Source: Dactylonectria macrodidyma
Taxonomy: Eukaryota; Ascomycota; Sordariomycetes; Hypocreales; Nectriaceae
Reading direction: 5' to 3'
Assembly: GCA_020744425.1 (NCBI GenBank)
Contig: JAGMUV010000022.1
Coordinates: 372,001 to 436,000 of the forward strand
Length of the DNA: 64,000 nucleotides
Shown: positions 19,068-29,085 of the stretch, one piece after another
How positions within the stretch are numbered: position 1 is the stretch's first letter
Layout: each line of letters opens with the position of its first letter
Position numbers and translations under genes: made by a program
The notes under the pieces: model-generated
The model's database searches: none
What the model was told of the DNA's origin: nothing
What the model saw: the letters and a program-made list of their open reading frames with translations, nothing else

Positions 19068-21663
19068 TCACAGATCCCCATACCCATCAAAGAACTGATC
19101 GGCTTCATCGAATGCTTCTTCCTCGGCGTCCAAGTCAGCTGCCGTGACATCCTGCTCAGCCATGCACTCCTTCCGGTTGAATTTGCCCAATGCTGGACCA
19201 GCCAACCTCGGAGCCGCAGCATCAAACAAATCCAAAGCTTCATGCTTGACTGGCCTGCGCTGCATGCCAGATATTGAGCCACTGTCTGTGAGTGCTTCTG
19301 CCATGATTATGATGTCGCGAGCAACACTCTTGTCTGGATGTCTGCCGTTGTGGCTCATGTCCAGAAAAGACTCCATATTCTCTTCCAGAGACCTGAAAAA
19401 CTCGGTGTTCAGGGCACAGTTCTCCATGAGATATTTGACGGTGATGGCCGAACCACGGCGGTCCTTAAATATCGTTTTCAACGTGCCGTTGTGGAACTCA
19501 ACCAGTCTATCGGTCTCAAACCAGCTGTCATCTGCGCCAGCCGTGTTCACAAGACCATTTGCCATTATGGCTCTTTGAAGCTCTGGCGATGCAGCTTCCG
19601 TAGTGGTCAGACGCAAGAAATAGAGCATTTCATATGCGTACTTGTGCTGGCCGGATCCATGAAAATAGACTGCACTTCGCCGGATGGAACGCAGAAGCAG
19701 ACCAAGGTCAGCATGCTTGATAGCATGTTTCATAGTCAGGTAGTTCTGAGACTGCTGGAGGAAGAGTATGTGATTCCTGACCTCTAGATTTTCAGTGTAT
19801 CGCGCGTCGAAGAGGTATGACTCGACGATTTTATCCACAAGCTCGTTGAATTGTACTGTATCATAGCTTCTGAGGATATTCCTGATATCTGACTCCGTAC
19901 GTCCAAGGTCAAGAGCTGCAAGGGTTGACCACATGATGGCACAGATTCTGGCTTGAAAACTGTGGATGACGAGCTGTTCCAGCGAGTAAAAGTCCGCTTT
20001 CTTCTTCTGTATGCCCTTGCGGATCCAGAGATTCACGGCATAATAGAGTGTTGCTTTGCTGCCGTCACCTGCTGCACCGAAGTGCACTCGACTCAACATG
20101 TAAAGGTAGTTCATTCTCAAATGAAAGAGAGCTGGCACCGGTAGTGCCCATCGCAAGCTGTCGACGGCCCGGGCAGATCTGGATCGACGCGACTTGACTG
20201 TTCTGATTCGCTGAGTCGTCATCTGGTCGCCATAAATGAGGAACAGCCGCTCCTGGAACGCGTCTTCTGGCAGCTTGTATTGCTCTTCGAAGATGTTCGC
20301 TAGAACATTCAGGTTGCCCACGTTTGTGCTCTCGTCGTGTGGAATAGGTCCTAGAGAGACATGACTCGTCTTCTGTCTTGGTAGGATATCAATCGCTGGC
20401 ATTGAAGGAGGATTCGACATGGCAATGCAGTCCGGAAATGCACTTTTGATAGCCTCATAGACAAAATATCGGGAATTCTATGCCTTTATGGTATCAGCCA
20501 CTTGAACAGAATACAGGCAACCGCATTCTTACCTCCAATTCCACGGCATCTCTCTCATTTCCCGGTGCGCAGATGATATCCGTCAGCCTCAGCTTTACCG
20601 ACTGGTTCAGCATGCTCTGCTTTAGTCCACCTTCTGGCATTTCGATGCCAGAAATAAGCTGACCAGTAGTTACTGATCGAAACGAGTTTTCATTGTCAAC
20701 TCGCTGCTCCTTGACATGTTCCATCTGCTCGAAGTTGTCGTATGCAGTGACGACTGTTGGCTGCTGTCCTCTCGTGGTTACTTCTCCGGCAGCTGCATCT
20801 GACTGTCTCTTTACAGCACGCAAAACCGTCTGGTAAGAGCTGCAGAGCCCAAGCCGGCACAGAGCTTCCAGTTGCCTTCTTTTGACACCTTTGGAGTGTA
20901 GATATAGACCCATTTGTAGCTGGAAACCTGATGCCTCTTTCAGATGCATTGAGCGGCACATCACTGCGAGTACAGTGATGAGACATCCTTGATGTGGGCT
21001 ATACTGCTTTTCATTGCCAGCCGAATTGACATGCCATGGCAACATTGCGGCACGGAGAATGCTCATAAGTAACGGACAACTATCCTCTGCAGCCTTGATG
21101 ACTTTGCCCATGTTCAGTCGTGTAAAGGCGCCGGCTTCTGCTTGCTGTGTTGCGCGAAAGGGTGACATCTCGCATAGCTTCTTCACCTCCCGCCGCATGT
21201 TGACGCGCCCGACATCAAGGTGAGAGATGAGACGATGCCGGGCACATACTTGCCTGTCGTCCACCGAGTCATTGTCGCCCATATATATCTTCAAGACAGC
21301 CGGATCCTCGTATGCAGCCTTAGAAAATGCAGCTCTTCTCTTGCCACTGGCTACGCCTTTGGCTGTCGACAGTGCTTTGACGAAATCGCCAATGCTGAAG
21401 TATAGATCATCTCGCATGTATTTGATGGCCAGCTCCAGTTTTTCGTCATTGCTGCGTGCAGACTGTCGGGCAGATGTATCGGGTTCGACGAAGGCTGGTG
21501 GGCTGCTCATCGCCGGGAGGGAGGAAAGAGGTGACGTGGGCGGCTCCATGTCGATATCCGTATCAAGAACTACCGGTATCGCGGTGTCGTTCAGGGGAGT
21601 TGATGCTTTCAACTGGCTGCGTGGCACGTTCTCAATAATACGCAGGCTTGTAGATGTAGTCAC
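19068..21663 (-). CDS. DUF6589 family protein, 846 aa, candidate transposase
   Basis: There are two exons, 21663-20533 and 20477-19068, separated by a 55-nt intron (GTAAGA...GCATAG, phase 0). Exon 1 encodes a Ser/Pro-rich N-terminus, a helical region and VVTAYDNFEQMEHVKEQRVD (YDNF near residue 308). Exon 2 begins NSRYFVYEAIKSAFPD and has FLIYGDQMTTQRIRTVKSRR (GDQ near 459), then PVPALFHLRMNYLYMLSRVHFG. These match what I know of fungal DUF6589 proteins, whose function is not established. An acidic tail ends the protein. The acidic residues in YDNF and YGDQ recall the strand-embedded Asp residues of RNase H-fold transposases, but this is inference. Its place inside terminal repeats with a helicase makes it the likely transposase. 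The frames are fully open. Confidence 0.8.
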
Positions 21664-21666
21664 GGT

Positions 21667-21812
21667 GACGAAGCATTATTCCATACAAATTCAAAGTTGT
21701 GGGCTCAGGCCCTCTGGGAGCATTACCCCTTTAGGGAAGGCGTCGCGCTATTAAGCGCGCCCAGGGGCCTGAGTGCCTGAGGTAAGGGTTGTCTCATGTG
21801 AAATCACGTGAT
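21667..21812 (-). repeat. Right terminal inverted repeat of the RecQ/DUF6589 element
   Basis: The core is 21769-21812, inverted relative to the left core with the same 18-bp spacer. Inside it a GCGCGCTTAATAGCGCG-type palindrome lies near 21742-21760. AAGGGTTGT occurs in the spacer in the same direction as in the left end, so that piece is direct rather than inverted. Confidence 0.75.
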
Positions 21813-22014
21813 TATTCACTTGTCCATAGGCTCCAGACCATTGGGCACCTCTTGCTTGAGCGTCCAGCTTGATCAATCATCGTAGCCGCTGGAGACTTGC
21901 GGCTCCCGAATCAATCGAGGTGCCGCGGAGTAGCGATTCTCAGGAAACGATTGGCTATCACTTATAAGACTCATAGGACCGATCAACAGGGTTCAGAAAG
22001 CAGGAGCACAGGCA
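21813..22014. other. Junction between the RecQ/DUF6589 element and the LINE relic
   Basis: No open frame is recognised. The stretch probably contains decayed upstream sequence of the LINE whose recognisable 3' part starts near 22015. Confidence 0.4.
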
Positions 22015-23480
22015 ATGGTTGGGACGTTTAGCACTGTGGCAACGAGCGTGGCAGAAGCAGAAGCCCATATCGTTCCAGCGCAGCAACGGTTTTGGAAGAG
22101 GGCAATCAAGATGTGGACGGATATCCACACATTGCCCAACACCAACCTCCTTCGCAGGCTGACGTCTCGCATACGAGCATTCAGAACGTCATATCAGTCA
22201 CCACTCTACCAGGTGGCGACAACACTTAGGGATGTCCCGATGGAGCAGCCGTGAACCATCCAACCACTCACGCTGGCGCCATGGGAAGAACGAGTGGGAG
22301 CTATCACTGACGAGATGGTAGTGAGACAGGCGGAAGCACGTTGGGCCATACGCATCGCGGTGAGCAGCTCCGCCCGGAACGGCGTGGTAGGGGTTGGTGG
22401 ATCAGTCCAGACGTCAGCGTCGGTGCAAGGCGGGCCAAAGCTCGAGACTTTCTCGTTTACTCTTGGTATAAGAACAGAATAGAACCCATCTAGTGGAGAG
22501 CTTGCAGCAATGGTATGCCCTGAGGCGAACCATACCAAAGTTTCGATACCATAGCGTCGCACTCATCACGAGCAATAAAGCTGCTGCGCTCGCTGTCAAA
22601 CAACCCCGTCAGCAGTCGGGCCAAGAGCATATGCGCTGCATCTACGATTCGGTTAGAGAGCTCTGGGAGGATGGAAACGTCTTAGGGTCCTGTGGCTACC
22701 CTGTAGCAGCGAGAACAAGCTCCTGAAGCTTGCCAAGAATGAGGCTCGGAAGGCAACACAGCAGGGAGCTATCCCCCAAAAGCAGTTCCCTAGTATGAAA
22801 TCAACAACACAGCGTTGCGCGATCTAAAGTTGACGTCAATAGGACACTGCCGGAAAAAGTTGGGAGACACTCCAAGCGAGTCGACGCAGCCCTGCCAGCA
22901 AAACACACGAAACAATTCCATGACTAGCTATCATGGAAGGAGGCAAGTACGCTTGCTCAGCTGAGAACAGGCATAGCGAGATTGAATGCATACCTCTTTC
23001 ACATCGAAGCGGTACTATTGGACGGATGCGACTGCGGGCAAGCAAGAGAGACAGTTGAGCTTGAGCGCAGACTGTCCCCCTTCCCCTCCCCACTAACTCC
23101 CTATTTCCAACCTAACTCCAACCTTCACCCCCTGCCATAAGCAGCGGACGCCGCTTCAGCCGCCGTAGATAGGACACTGAACACTTGAAGAATAGCCTTC
23201 AAGCTAGTTCGCTAATAACACTACCAACCACGGGAATCCCCAGCCAGAGACAGAACCGGCAAGGAAGCATAAGCGAGGAGCAGATGCAGTATGGGCTTGA
23301 GGGGCAAGGACTCAAGTTAAGCAATGCATGACACAGTTTGGGCTTAAGGAAATAAGGTCACAGGTTAGGCAAGGTAGGACACAATTTGGGCAATGTTCAT
23401 GTATATTAGTAATCAGTGCCCTTTCGGCTTAAGCCGCCGGGCGTTAATAAATTGTATTGTATTGTATTGTATGTTATCCT
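22015..23480 (+). pseudogene. Tad1-like LINE, decayed 3' part (RNase H and C-terminal region)
   Basis: Frames with shifts give, in order: WKRAIKMWTDIHTLPNTNLLRRL; the RNase H start WAIRIAVSSSARNGVVGVGG; ALITSNKAAALAVKQPRQQSG followed by MRCIYDSVRELWEDGN; LLKLAKNEARKATQQGA; and the C-terminal zinc-like block CDCGQARETVE (near 23030). This is the usual order behind the reverse transcriptase of fungal Tad1-group LINEs. Stops and frameshifts separate the pieces. The 3' end is near 23480, with a repeated ATTGT tail after GGCTTAAGCCGCC. It is a 5'-truncated, inactive copy. The open frames here are pieces of this one relic. Confidence 0.8.
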
Positions 23481-23751
23481 GGAAGAAGCAAAAGCAGAAA
23501 TTGGACGCTGTATGGGCTTTTGCGAGATCATGACAAAGTGTCGCACTGAGCGTGCTAAAAGGATCAAATATTAGGTAAGTCGATAATGAGCAGCAGCAGT
23601 GTGTTGATTGATATCTAAAGTGCGGGGTACTCCATCCCACAGATATTACTTGAAGCACACGGTTTGATTACTAAGTGCCGTTGTTTCCTGAGGCTCGTTG
23701 AGATCATGCCTGACTTGCGACACAAAGCTTGGGAAACGGAAATGTACAATA

Positions 23752-23825
23752 GCAACTAGTGCCCTATTGGTTATAAGCCACCAGGCGAAATAAATTGTGT
23801 GTGTGTATATGTTATCCAAATATAT
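23752..23825 (+). repeat. Second LINE 3' tail
   Basis: The sequence TAGTGCCCTATTGG...TAAGCCACCAGGCG...AAATAAATTGTGTGTGTGTATATGTTATCC repeats, with changes, the LINE 3' end at about 23415-23480 (TCAGTGCCCTTTCGG, TAAGCCGCCGGGCG, AAATTGTATTG, ATGTTATCC). It marks a second, very short 3' fragment of the same LINE family, or a local duplication of the tail. Confidence 0.65.
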
Positions 23826-24882
23826 AAAGCGAATGTCAATGCGAAATGTGCCTAGCAGTGTTGAGTAAATCCCGCGATGCGCCTATACCGTCACAAAGAC
23901 CTCACATAGTGTCGCAATAATTTTCTCTGCGCTTCCTGTCAAAGCTCTTATCTGCCAACGGGTAGTCTGTTCTCGTCTGTGTTGTCATGGCTTCTCAATT
24001 CTTATCACGGCCGCTGGCAAATGGGCCGATGATTTATTTGTTCACTTTTAGAGGGGTTGGTCAAGCTCCTGGATATCGGTGTATTTGGCAAAGATGTGCG
24101 GATAATTGAACGATTGTGCTCTATCTCTATGAGCCGTACTCCCGGGGCTCTTCAGACATCTTTGCCCCGCACTTGGATTATCCTTGCCATTGAACCCTTC
24201 GAATTAGCCAATGTTCTTGATTCGGTGAGCACCTGCCCCAAAAGACGCCCTGGTCGGCTTGCTTCTAACTGGTGCCTACGCTTTTCCTTGTCTCCGTGGC
24301 CTCCCTACAAGTCTCCGCCCAATCGATCGCCCGCACCGCATTGCCTCATGCTCTTCTCGCGTGTGCGGCCCCAAAATTGGGACAGGTCCCAGTTTAGTTA
24401 GTCCTGAAGTCCTAATTTAGCAACTCTAATCCGAAACAGTCCAGCCCAGTGAGATCTCTAGCCACTGTTGTAAAGCCATCGTTGCCCACAGCAACTTTTA
24501 CCTCAAAGTCAATGAGATATCAACTACCTCACTACATGTGCTCACCCTGCATTTGGTTGACAGGGTCCAGAACCAAGTTAGGTAAGTCGGTCTTTTCGCT
24601 GCCAGCGCATTCAAAAAGGCAAGAAACATACTACATCCTTAACAGGATCATAATGTGAAAGTGGCGGTTCCTTACAGTCATCCAGCACTCAAGTCATCTC
24701 TTTAGGAAACTGGAGATTGTTCTCGTGGTCTATTGCGTTAGCAAAACGCCGAGGTACTATCTAAACGTAGTAAAGGATGAGCAGTCTAAAAGCAATTAGG
24801 GTTACGCCCTACGGCAAAGGAAAAGGGACGAGAACACTTGCCCTCAAGTTTTTAAGAAAGGCTGCCCTCTCAACGCATGATC
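23826..24882. other. Intergenic, no supported gene
   Basis: Frames up to about 114 aa occur (for example 24057-24401), but none shows a domain, a signal or a convincing start context. No repeat or terminal structure is evident. It is probably decayed intergenic or transposon DNA. Confidence 0.45.
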
Positions 24883-25455
24883 TCAAGTTCCGATCGTTGT
24901 AGCCTTCCTTGACGTCTCGGCCATAGCCCTACACAGCGAAACATCAGCAAACGATAGAATGGTTCTAGTCGGGGTTCCTGCATACATTGCCCAGTCTCGA
25001 TCTCGATCTCGGCCGACGGTAAGCACTCGTCCGGGTCTGACTGGTGACCGAAAGAAGCATCTGTCTGTGCGCTCGACTCCCGACTCAAGGTACTGAGGGC
25101 GCGTCACTGGGGAAGACCGAGTGGAGAAGGCGGCATCTCTAAGCGAAGGGGGGGCTTCGGGGTCAAAAGCTGAAGCCTCACCGATCTCCAAAAAAGGGGA
25201 TCCAGGAGGCGTGACAGCGGGCGCCACGGCAGAGACCTCTCTTACTGGAGGCGGTGAGGCCGAGACCAATGACCATGAATAACCGTTAGGGCTTCTCATG
25301 TTGGTTTCTGCGTCGACATCTGAGCGCTGATCAGTGGTGACTGAAATCGTTGTCGTCACCCGAATGGGACCTTGCTGGGGAGTGATTGGAGGCGTGATGG
25401 GAGGCGTGACAGCATGCATTGTGCATGCAGCGAGTAAGAGGAGAAAGCTTGACAA
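24883..25455 (-). CDS. Possible small secreted protein, 190 aa
   Basis: I do not recognise the family. The N-terminus MSSFLLLLAACTMHAV resembles a signal peptide with a hydrophobic core and a cleavage region before a Pro/Thr repeat (TPPITPPITPQQGP). The rest is rich in Ser, Pro, Arg and Asp, with few cysteines (two after the leader), and ends in a basic tail (SRKATTIGT). A good TATA-like sequence (TATATA) lies about 60 bp upstream of the ATG, which supports a real gene. A secreted or effector-like role is possible but only inferred from the leader and the accessory setting. A single-exon frame in TE-rich DNA may also be chance. Confidence 0.35.
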   Translation of the reverse strand: MSSFLLLLAACTMHAVTPPITPPITPQQGPIRVTTTISVTTDQRSDVDAETNMRSPNGYSWSLVSASPPPVREVSAVAPAVTPPGSPFLEIGEASAFDPEAPPSLRDAAFSTRSSPVTRPQYLESGVERTDRCFFRSPVRPGRVLTVGRDRDRDWAMYAGTPTRTILSFADVSLCRAMAETSRKATTIGT

Positions 25456-25511
25456 TGCCTCAGTGGATGGAATTGAGAGGACTAGCGAGGCAACTGCCCG
25501 CCTTGCCCAGG

Positions 25512-25521
25512 CTTATATATG
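25512..25521 (-). promoter_or_regulatory. TATA-like box upstream of the 190-aa frame
   Basis: The minus strand reads CATATATAAG about 57-66 bp before the ATG at 25455, the usual distance for a fungal core promoter with a short leader. Confidence 0.4.
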
Positions 25522-25629
25522 CAGGCCCTGTTAGGGCGGAGATACTGAAATCCATGCCACCCTTAGTCAAACAAATGCAGCCACATTCATACTACGACTT
25601 CGGCTCCTCCGAGTACTACACCCCTAAGA

Positions 25630-25770
25630 GCATGGGTGCATGGGTGCATGGGTACACGGGTGTATGGTGTGATGGGACGAATGGCGATGAATGGAGATGA
25701 ATGGGGATGAACGGGGATGGATGGAGATGGATGAATGGGGATGAATGGGGATGAATATAGATGGAGATGC
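25630..25770. repeat. Two adjoining short tandem repeats (GGGTGCAT-type and GATGAATGGG-type)
   Basis: The first array is GGGTGCAT/GGGTACAC units (about 25632-25666). The second is degenerate GGGGATGAATGGAGATGAAT units (about 25680-25765). Translations are Met/Asp/Gly or Ile/His/Pro/Ser low complexity and not genes. Confidence 0.8.
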
Positions 25771-25789
25771 TAGCGATTGCACCGCGGCC

Positions 25790-26138
25790 CTACCGCCATA
25801 TTGCTTAAAGGGATACCCGAATGCTGGCTTTGGCCTCTTCGTACTTGCCCTTGCGGACCAGGAACTACGGACTCTCAGGAAGCAGGAATACAAATAGAGG
25901 ATAACGCAGGGGAAAGCCCACTGGGCGGTGAAGGTAACCTTACATGAGGACGGATTGAGGACGGATTGAGGATGCCGATGCGTGTGTTGCCGATTGCGAT
26001 GGCAGCCATCTGCCCACCATTCAAGAAGAAGTTGATGGCGCCAGTGAGGATCGGACGGAGGGGTAGAGTCGCAATATCGGACGCATACGTCGGAGCGAGG
26101 GCAAGAAAGAAACGCAGTGCGACATCATTGATCTGCAC
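25790..26138 (-). pseudogene. MFS sugar transporter fragment (maltose-permease-like)
   Basis: The minus strand gives LAPTYASDIATLPLRPILTG then NFFLNGGQMAAIAIGNTR. This matches the loop and fifth/sixth membrane segment of fungal alpha-glucoside/sugar porters (A-P-T-YA-E-PL-LRG-LT-N-GQ-IA). After a break it continues FTAQWAFPCVI and, in a shifted frame, FLVRKGKYEEAKASIR, the conserved block after transmembrane helix 6. Frames change at least twice and a stop replaces the Trp expected in the ESPWFLVRKGKYEEA block. Only about a fifth of a transporter is left. Confidence 0.6.
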
Positions 26139-27220
26139 GATAATTAGTGACTTCAGCTCTCAGACTCTCAGGGGAGCACACTGGCTCGATTGCCAAATGT
26201 CAATCGGTGCAGCGATCCGAATACGCCATGACAGACACCTGTCTCAAACCTTGCAAACCGTGGCGTTCGTTGCTATAGGTTGGGCGACGGCACGAGTCAT
26301 TTACATCTGAGCCGTTTAATTTATAGCCCGAGGCCTCGCGCAAGTTAGGTCTCTCACTTTGACCCCGCCCGCGTGTCGGACCTTGCGCAGAAACCGTCAA
26401 GAAACGTGGCCTAGCCAGCCAGTGTCGCGGCACAGCCCCAGTCTCATCCACTGTCAGTAACACAGGCGGGTCTAATCGGCCCCTCGCACACGCGGGGAAC
26501 AGCCTGGATCACGCACCGCAGGCACCGCAAGCAGATCCCGGCCCTGCCCATTTCCCAGCGGCACTTCAGCTTAGCGCTACTTCGCCGTTCACCCAGTTTT
26601 CTCCAATCACGGAACTTGCCGGTCCGTCCCGCTGACCCTTGTTAACCTAGAATCCACAGAAGCTCGACGCAAGCCATCATGGCTCCTGCTGAAGGCTACC
26701 GTGGCGGAATTGACGTCACCCTCCCAATCGCCATGACCATTGCCGGCCGACGGCACGTTCCTCTGGGTGGCCTTGGTGTGTCAAGAGCTCGCAGGTCCCA
26801 GGCTTTTCTCCGAGCTTTGTTTGTGGGCAATTCGCAGATATGGTCAATTTGACGCCACCCAGCGAAACCTATTTCGGGAGTGTTAACTTCGTCTCGGAAA
26901 GCAAAAACAACGGTATGAGGGTGACTGACATTCCCTGAGCACCCTCAGCACCTCGTCTGCAGCCGTGTCACGCACGGGAACAAGTTTACGGCTGCCCCTC
27001 TGACTCTGCTGTTGCATCCATCATACTTCGCCGCAAGCTGATTACCTTGGACTTGTGAGGTCATGAGAGTCCTGCATTCATGCTAAAGTCATCGGCCAAG
27101 TCCTAAACTTGCCTCCCCACAAGACTGAAGACCCCTGCCCCATGTCAGTACTAAAGTGGATCGCTCCATCTGAGTTCTAATCGTTATGCAGTTCCTGGAG
27201 CATTTGCTCAGGTCTCAGAG
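26139..27220. other. Intergenic, no supported gene
   Basis: The only frame with a good start context is a 58-codon one at 26679 (MAPAEGYRGGIDVTLPIAM...), which ends near 26855. I recognise nothing in it, and it could be the first exon of a lost gene. The stretch 26860-27200 has no long frame. Confidence 0.4.
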
Positions 27221-27372
27221 ATGAGCACCATTTCGAACGCAGTCGACACTATCACCGCCGACAGGGGTAGTTACGTCCAAATCGGTAACAACATCTACGG
27301 AACAGAAGACCGCTGCCTGACAGACTTGCGATCGACTGATCCCCGCGACGACAAGACGCGCATCAGAGTGCG
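27221..27372 (+). pseudogene. NACHT-type NLR fragment (linker before the P-loop)
   Basis: The frame starts MSTISNAVDTITADRGSYVQ, then IGNNIYGTEDRCLTDLRSTD and PRDDKTRI. This is the conserved segment just before the NACHT domain in fungal NWD/NLR genes (CL-DLR-TDPR-DK-RIE). The similarity stops after DKTRI, and no GxxGxGK P-loop follows. It is a small relic of another NLR gene, unlinked to the WD40 pieces near 7 and 49 kb. Confidence 0.65.
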
Positions 27373-28079
27373 TAATCAACCAACTACTTCCAATCGTTGG
27401 AGGATCCAACGGCTCCAACTGTGGGTCCAACTCAACTGAGATCCCGCTCCCCGTGCTTGGCAACCAGCCAATTCAGAGGTCCAGTTGATTGAGTTTAGAT
27501 CCAACCGGTTCCAACTCGTTCCAATGGCCGAGGGTTAGTGTGAGACCCCGGCGCCGTAACTTTGACCCCACCTTCAACTTCCCAGTTTGGCTCTTCGTAC
27601 GGCCCGCTGCCCAATGATCGGCCGCTGAGGGGCATCATCTTGAGCGAAACGCGACACACTTCTTCTCGCCTCTCCCACCCGCGCCAGCTTCGCGCTCTTC
27701 TTGCGCCAGTCTGGCGTCTGATTAGAATTCATTCTCAAGCTCGTCATTCAGCTTCTCCACGTAAGGCTGAACGGTGGGTGTTGCATCTAGGAGATGGAAG
27801 TGATCATGTGTGTGAGAAGCTCTTGCTATTCTTCCTATCTAATGAGGGTCTTTGGGTCAGTCTTATAGATGAAGAGACTGATGATGACCTCGTACAGCCA
27901 AGAGGGTCCGGATGCTACGGACTATTTGACTTTATCTAGCTATCCTCCTGACCATAGCTTGTGACGAAGCTGATGACGAGGCCTGTGACGAGGAAAGTGG
28001 CTGTGGAACCTTATGATGAAGGGCAGAAAGCTTGACTGTTGTCATAGCTGCAAAATCCGATATCCCGAAATGTGACACA
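27373..28079. other. Intergenic with short TCCAAC repeats
   Basis: TCCAAC/GTTGGA motifs recur at about 27390-27525 and can pair. A 125-aa frame (27562-27939) has no recognisable domain and I do not support it as a gene. Confidence 0.4.
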
Positions 28080-28640
28080 AAGGCTAGGGAGGCAGGCATG
28101 AGGAAGGATATTATCTTATCCAGCTAGAGGTTTACTAGAAATTGGCTAATAAATCGTCATAAAGCTTTAATACATCCGGAAATTCAACCGGACAAAGAAA
28201 ATGTGCTAGAACGATTCAAAACGCTAAGCCCTCCCTAACTACACTCAGATAATACGCTGAAAACAAGCCGCTAAGTAAGAGATATAGCCAAACACCGAAG
28301 TCAACCGACTAGGCGAAAGTACAGTAAGATCGAAAAGGGGTTAGAAGCTTTAGAGATAAAGGTGGCCGTTCAGAATGCGCGGATTACTGGCCTCGAAGAG
28401 CAGATGGCCTAGCTACAGCAAGGGAAGAAAAGAAAGGCAGTACCGAACCCGAACCGACGATTCATAGCTCTAGCGGAGGTTCTAGCGGCTAGAGAAGCTC
28501 TTCTTAACTCAAAAGAGGCAGAAATAGAGGTGGATGTGGATGAGGAGGTCAAGTCAGTAATTAAGGTAAGTATCAGGTCAGAGGACGAAAGTGAGGACTT
28601 TATAGTAGTAACAAAGCACTGCTAGTACACACAGAGCGGT
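28080..28640 (+). pseudogene. C-terminal remnant of a pogo-type transposase
   Basis: With stops ignored, the plus strand reads a helical, Lys/Glu-rich region: EKGLEALEIKVAVQNARITG, LEEQMA, a basic KKRKAVPNPNRRF block, LAEVLAAREALLNSKEAEIE, and an acidic tail ending SEDESEDFIVV. This coiled-coil-plus-acidic tail is typical of the C-termini of fungal pogo-group transposases. In-frame TAG codons replace Gln. The catalytic domain is absent upstream. The sequence after the stop (28700-28830), with repeated GTTATCC(G/A)TTAGGTGG, may include the terminal repeat. Confidence 0.5.
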
Positions 28641-29085
28641 CAGGAGGTCAAAAAACCACGCAGAGTGTAAAAATTGATCAATTTTCTAGAGTCTCTCTCC
28701 AAAGTTTCGCTTTTTAATTGGCGGCCTGGTGTTTTATGCAGGCATCAAAATTTGGATTTTGTGTAGGCGGAGCGAAATTTTAGTTATCCGTTAGGTGGGG
28801 TTATCCATTAGGTGGTCCTGGATGGTAATAGAGTTGCTAGGAGACGGATGGCCGGAATCAGGCTTCGCATAAGGGTTCTAGATAGCCGGGGATAGGTCGG
28901 CAGAATGAACCGAGATGACCGAGAGTGTGGAAGGTGTGTTGCGGTTTCATCACCTTCCACGCTTCAAGACAGGATTAAGTTCCGCTTAATCTGCTGAGAG
29001 AAGATGCCTTTTCTGAAATTCTAACACCCGTCACAAATCCATCAACCATTTCCCTACACTGATTAAATACGAATAAAACTTCACC
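28641..29085. other. Spacer before the NmrA-like relic
   Basis: It contains a direct repeat of GTTATCCGTTAGGTGG/GTTATCCATTAGGTGG at about 28784-28822, probably the end of the pogo-type element. The bases before 29086 may be the old promoter of the NmrA-like gene. No open gene is seen. Confidence 0.4.

Larger units (their letters stand above)
16445..21812. mobile_element. Candidate DNA transposon with TIRs, carrying a RecQ-like helicase and a DUF6589 protein
   Basis: The 5368-bp unit is bounded by matching inverted ends. Both begin ATCACGTGA, both have TTACCTCAGGCACTCAG after exactly 18 unmatched bases, and weaker matches (GGGCCTGAG, then AACTT, then AATGCTTCG) extend inwards to about 140 bp. 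Inside lie two multi-exon genes pointing at each other: a RecQ-like helicase on plus (17076-19059) and a DUF6589 gene on minus (19068-21663). Nothing else of size is present. A direct TTAT lies 4 bp left of the left end (16437-16440) and at the right end (21812-21815), a weak candidate for a target duplication. The left flank is the flbA 3' region; the right flank is a decayed LINE. Helicase-bearing TIR transposons are known in the Academ superfamily; assignment there is only a suggestion. Confidence 0.7.

Noticed and set aside
24057..24401. 114-aa plus-strand frame
   Set aside because: No motif, leader or codon pattern supports it, and it lies in decayed intergenic DNA.
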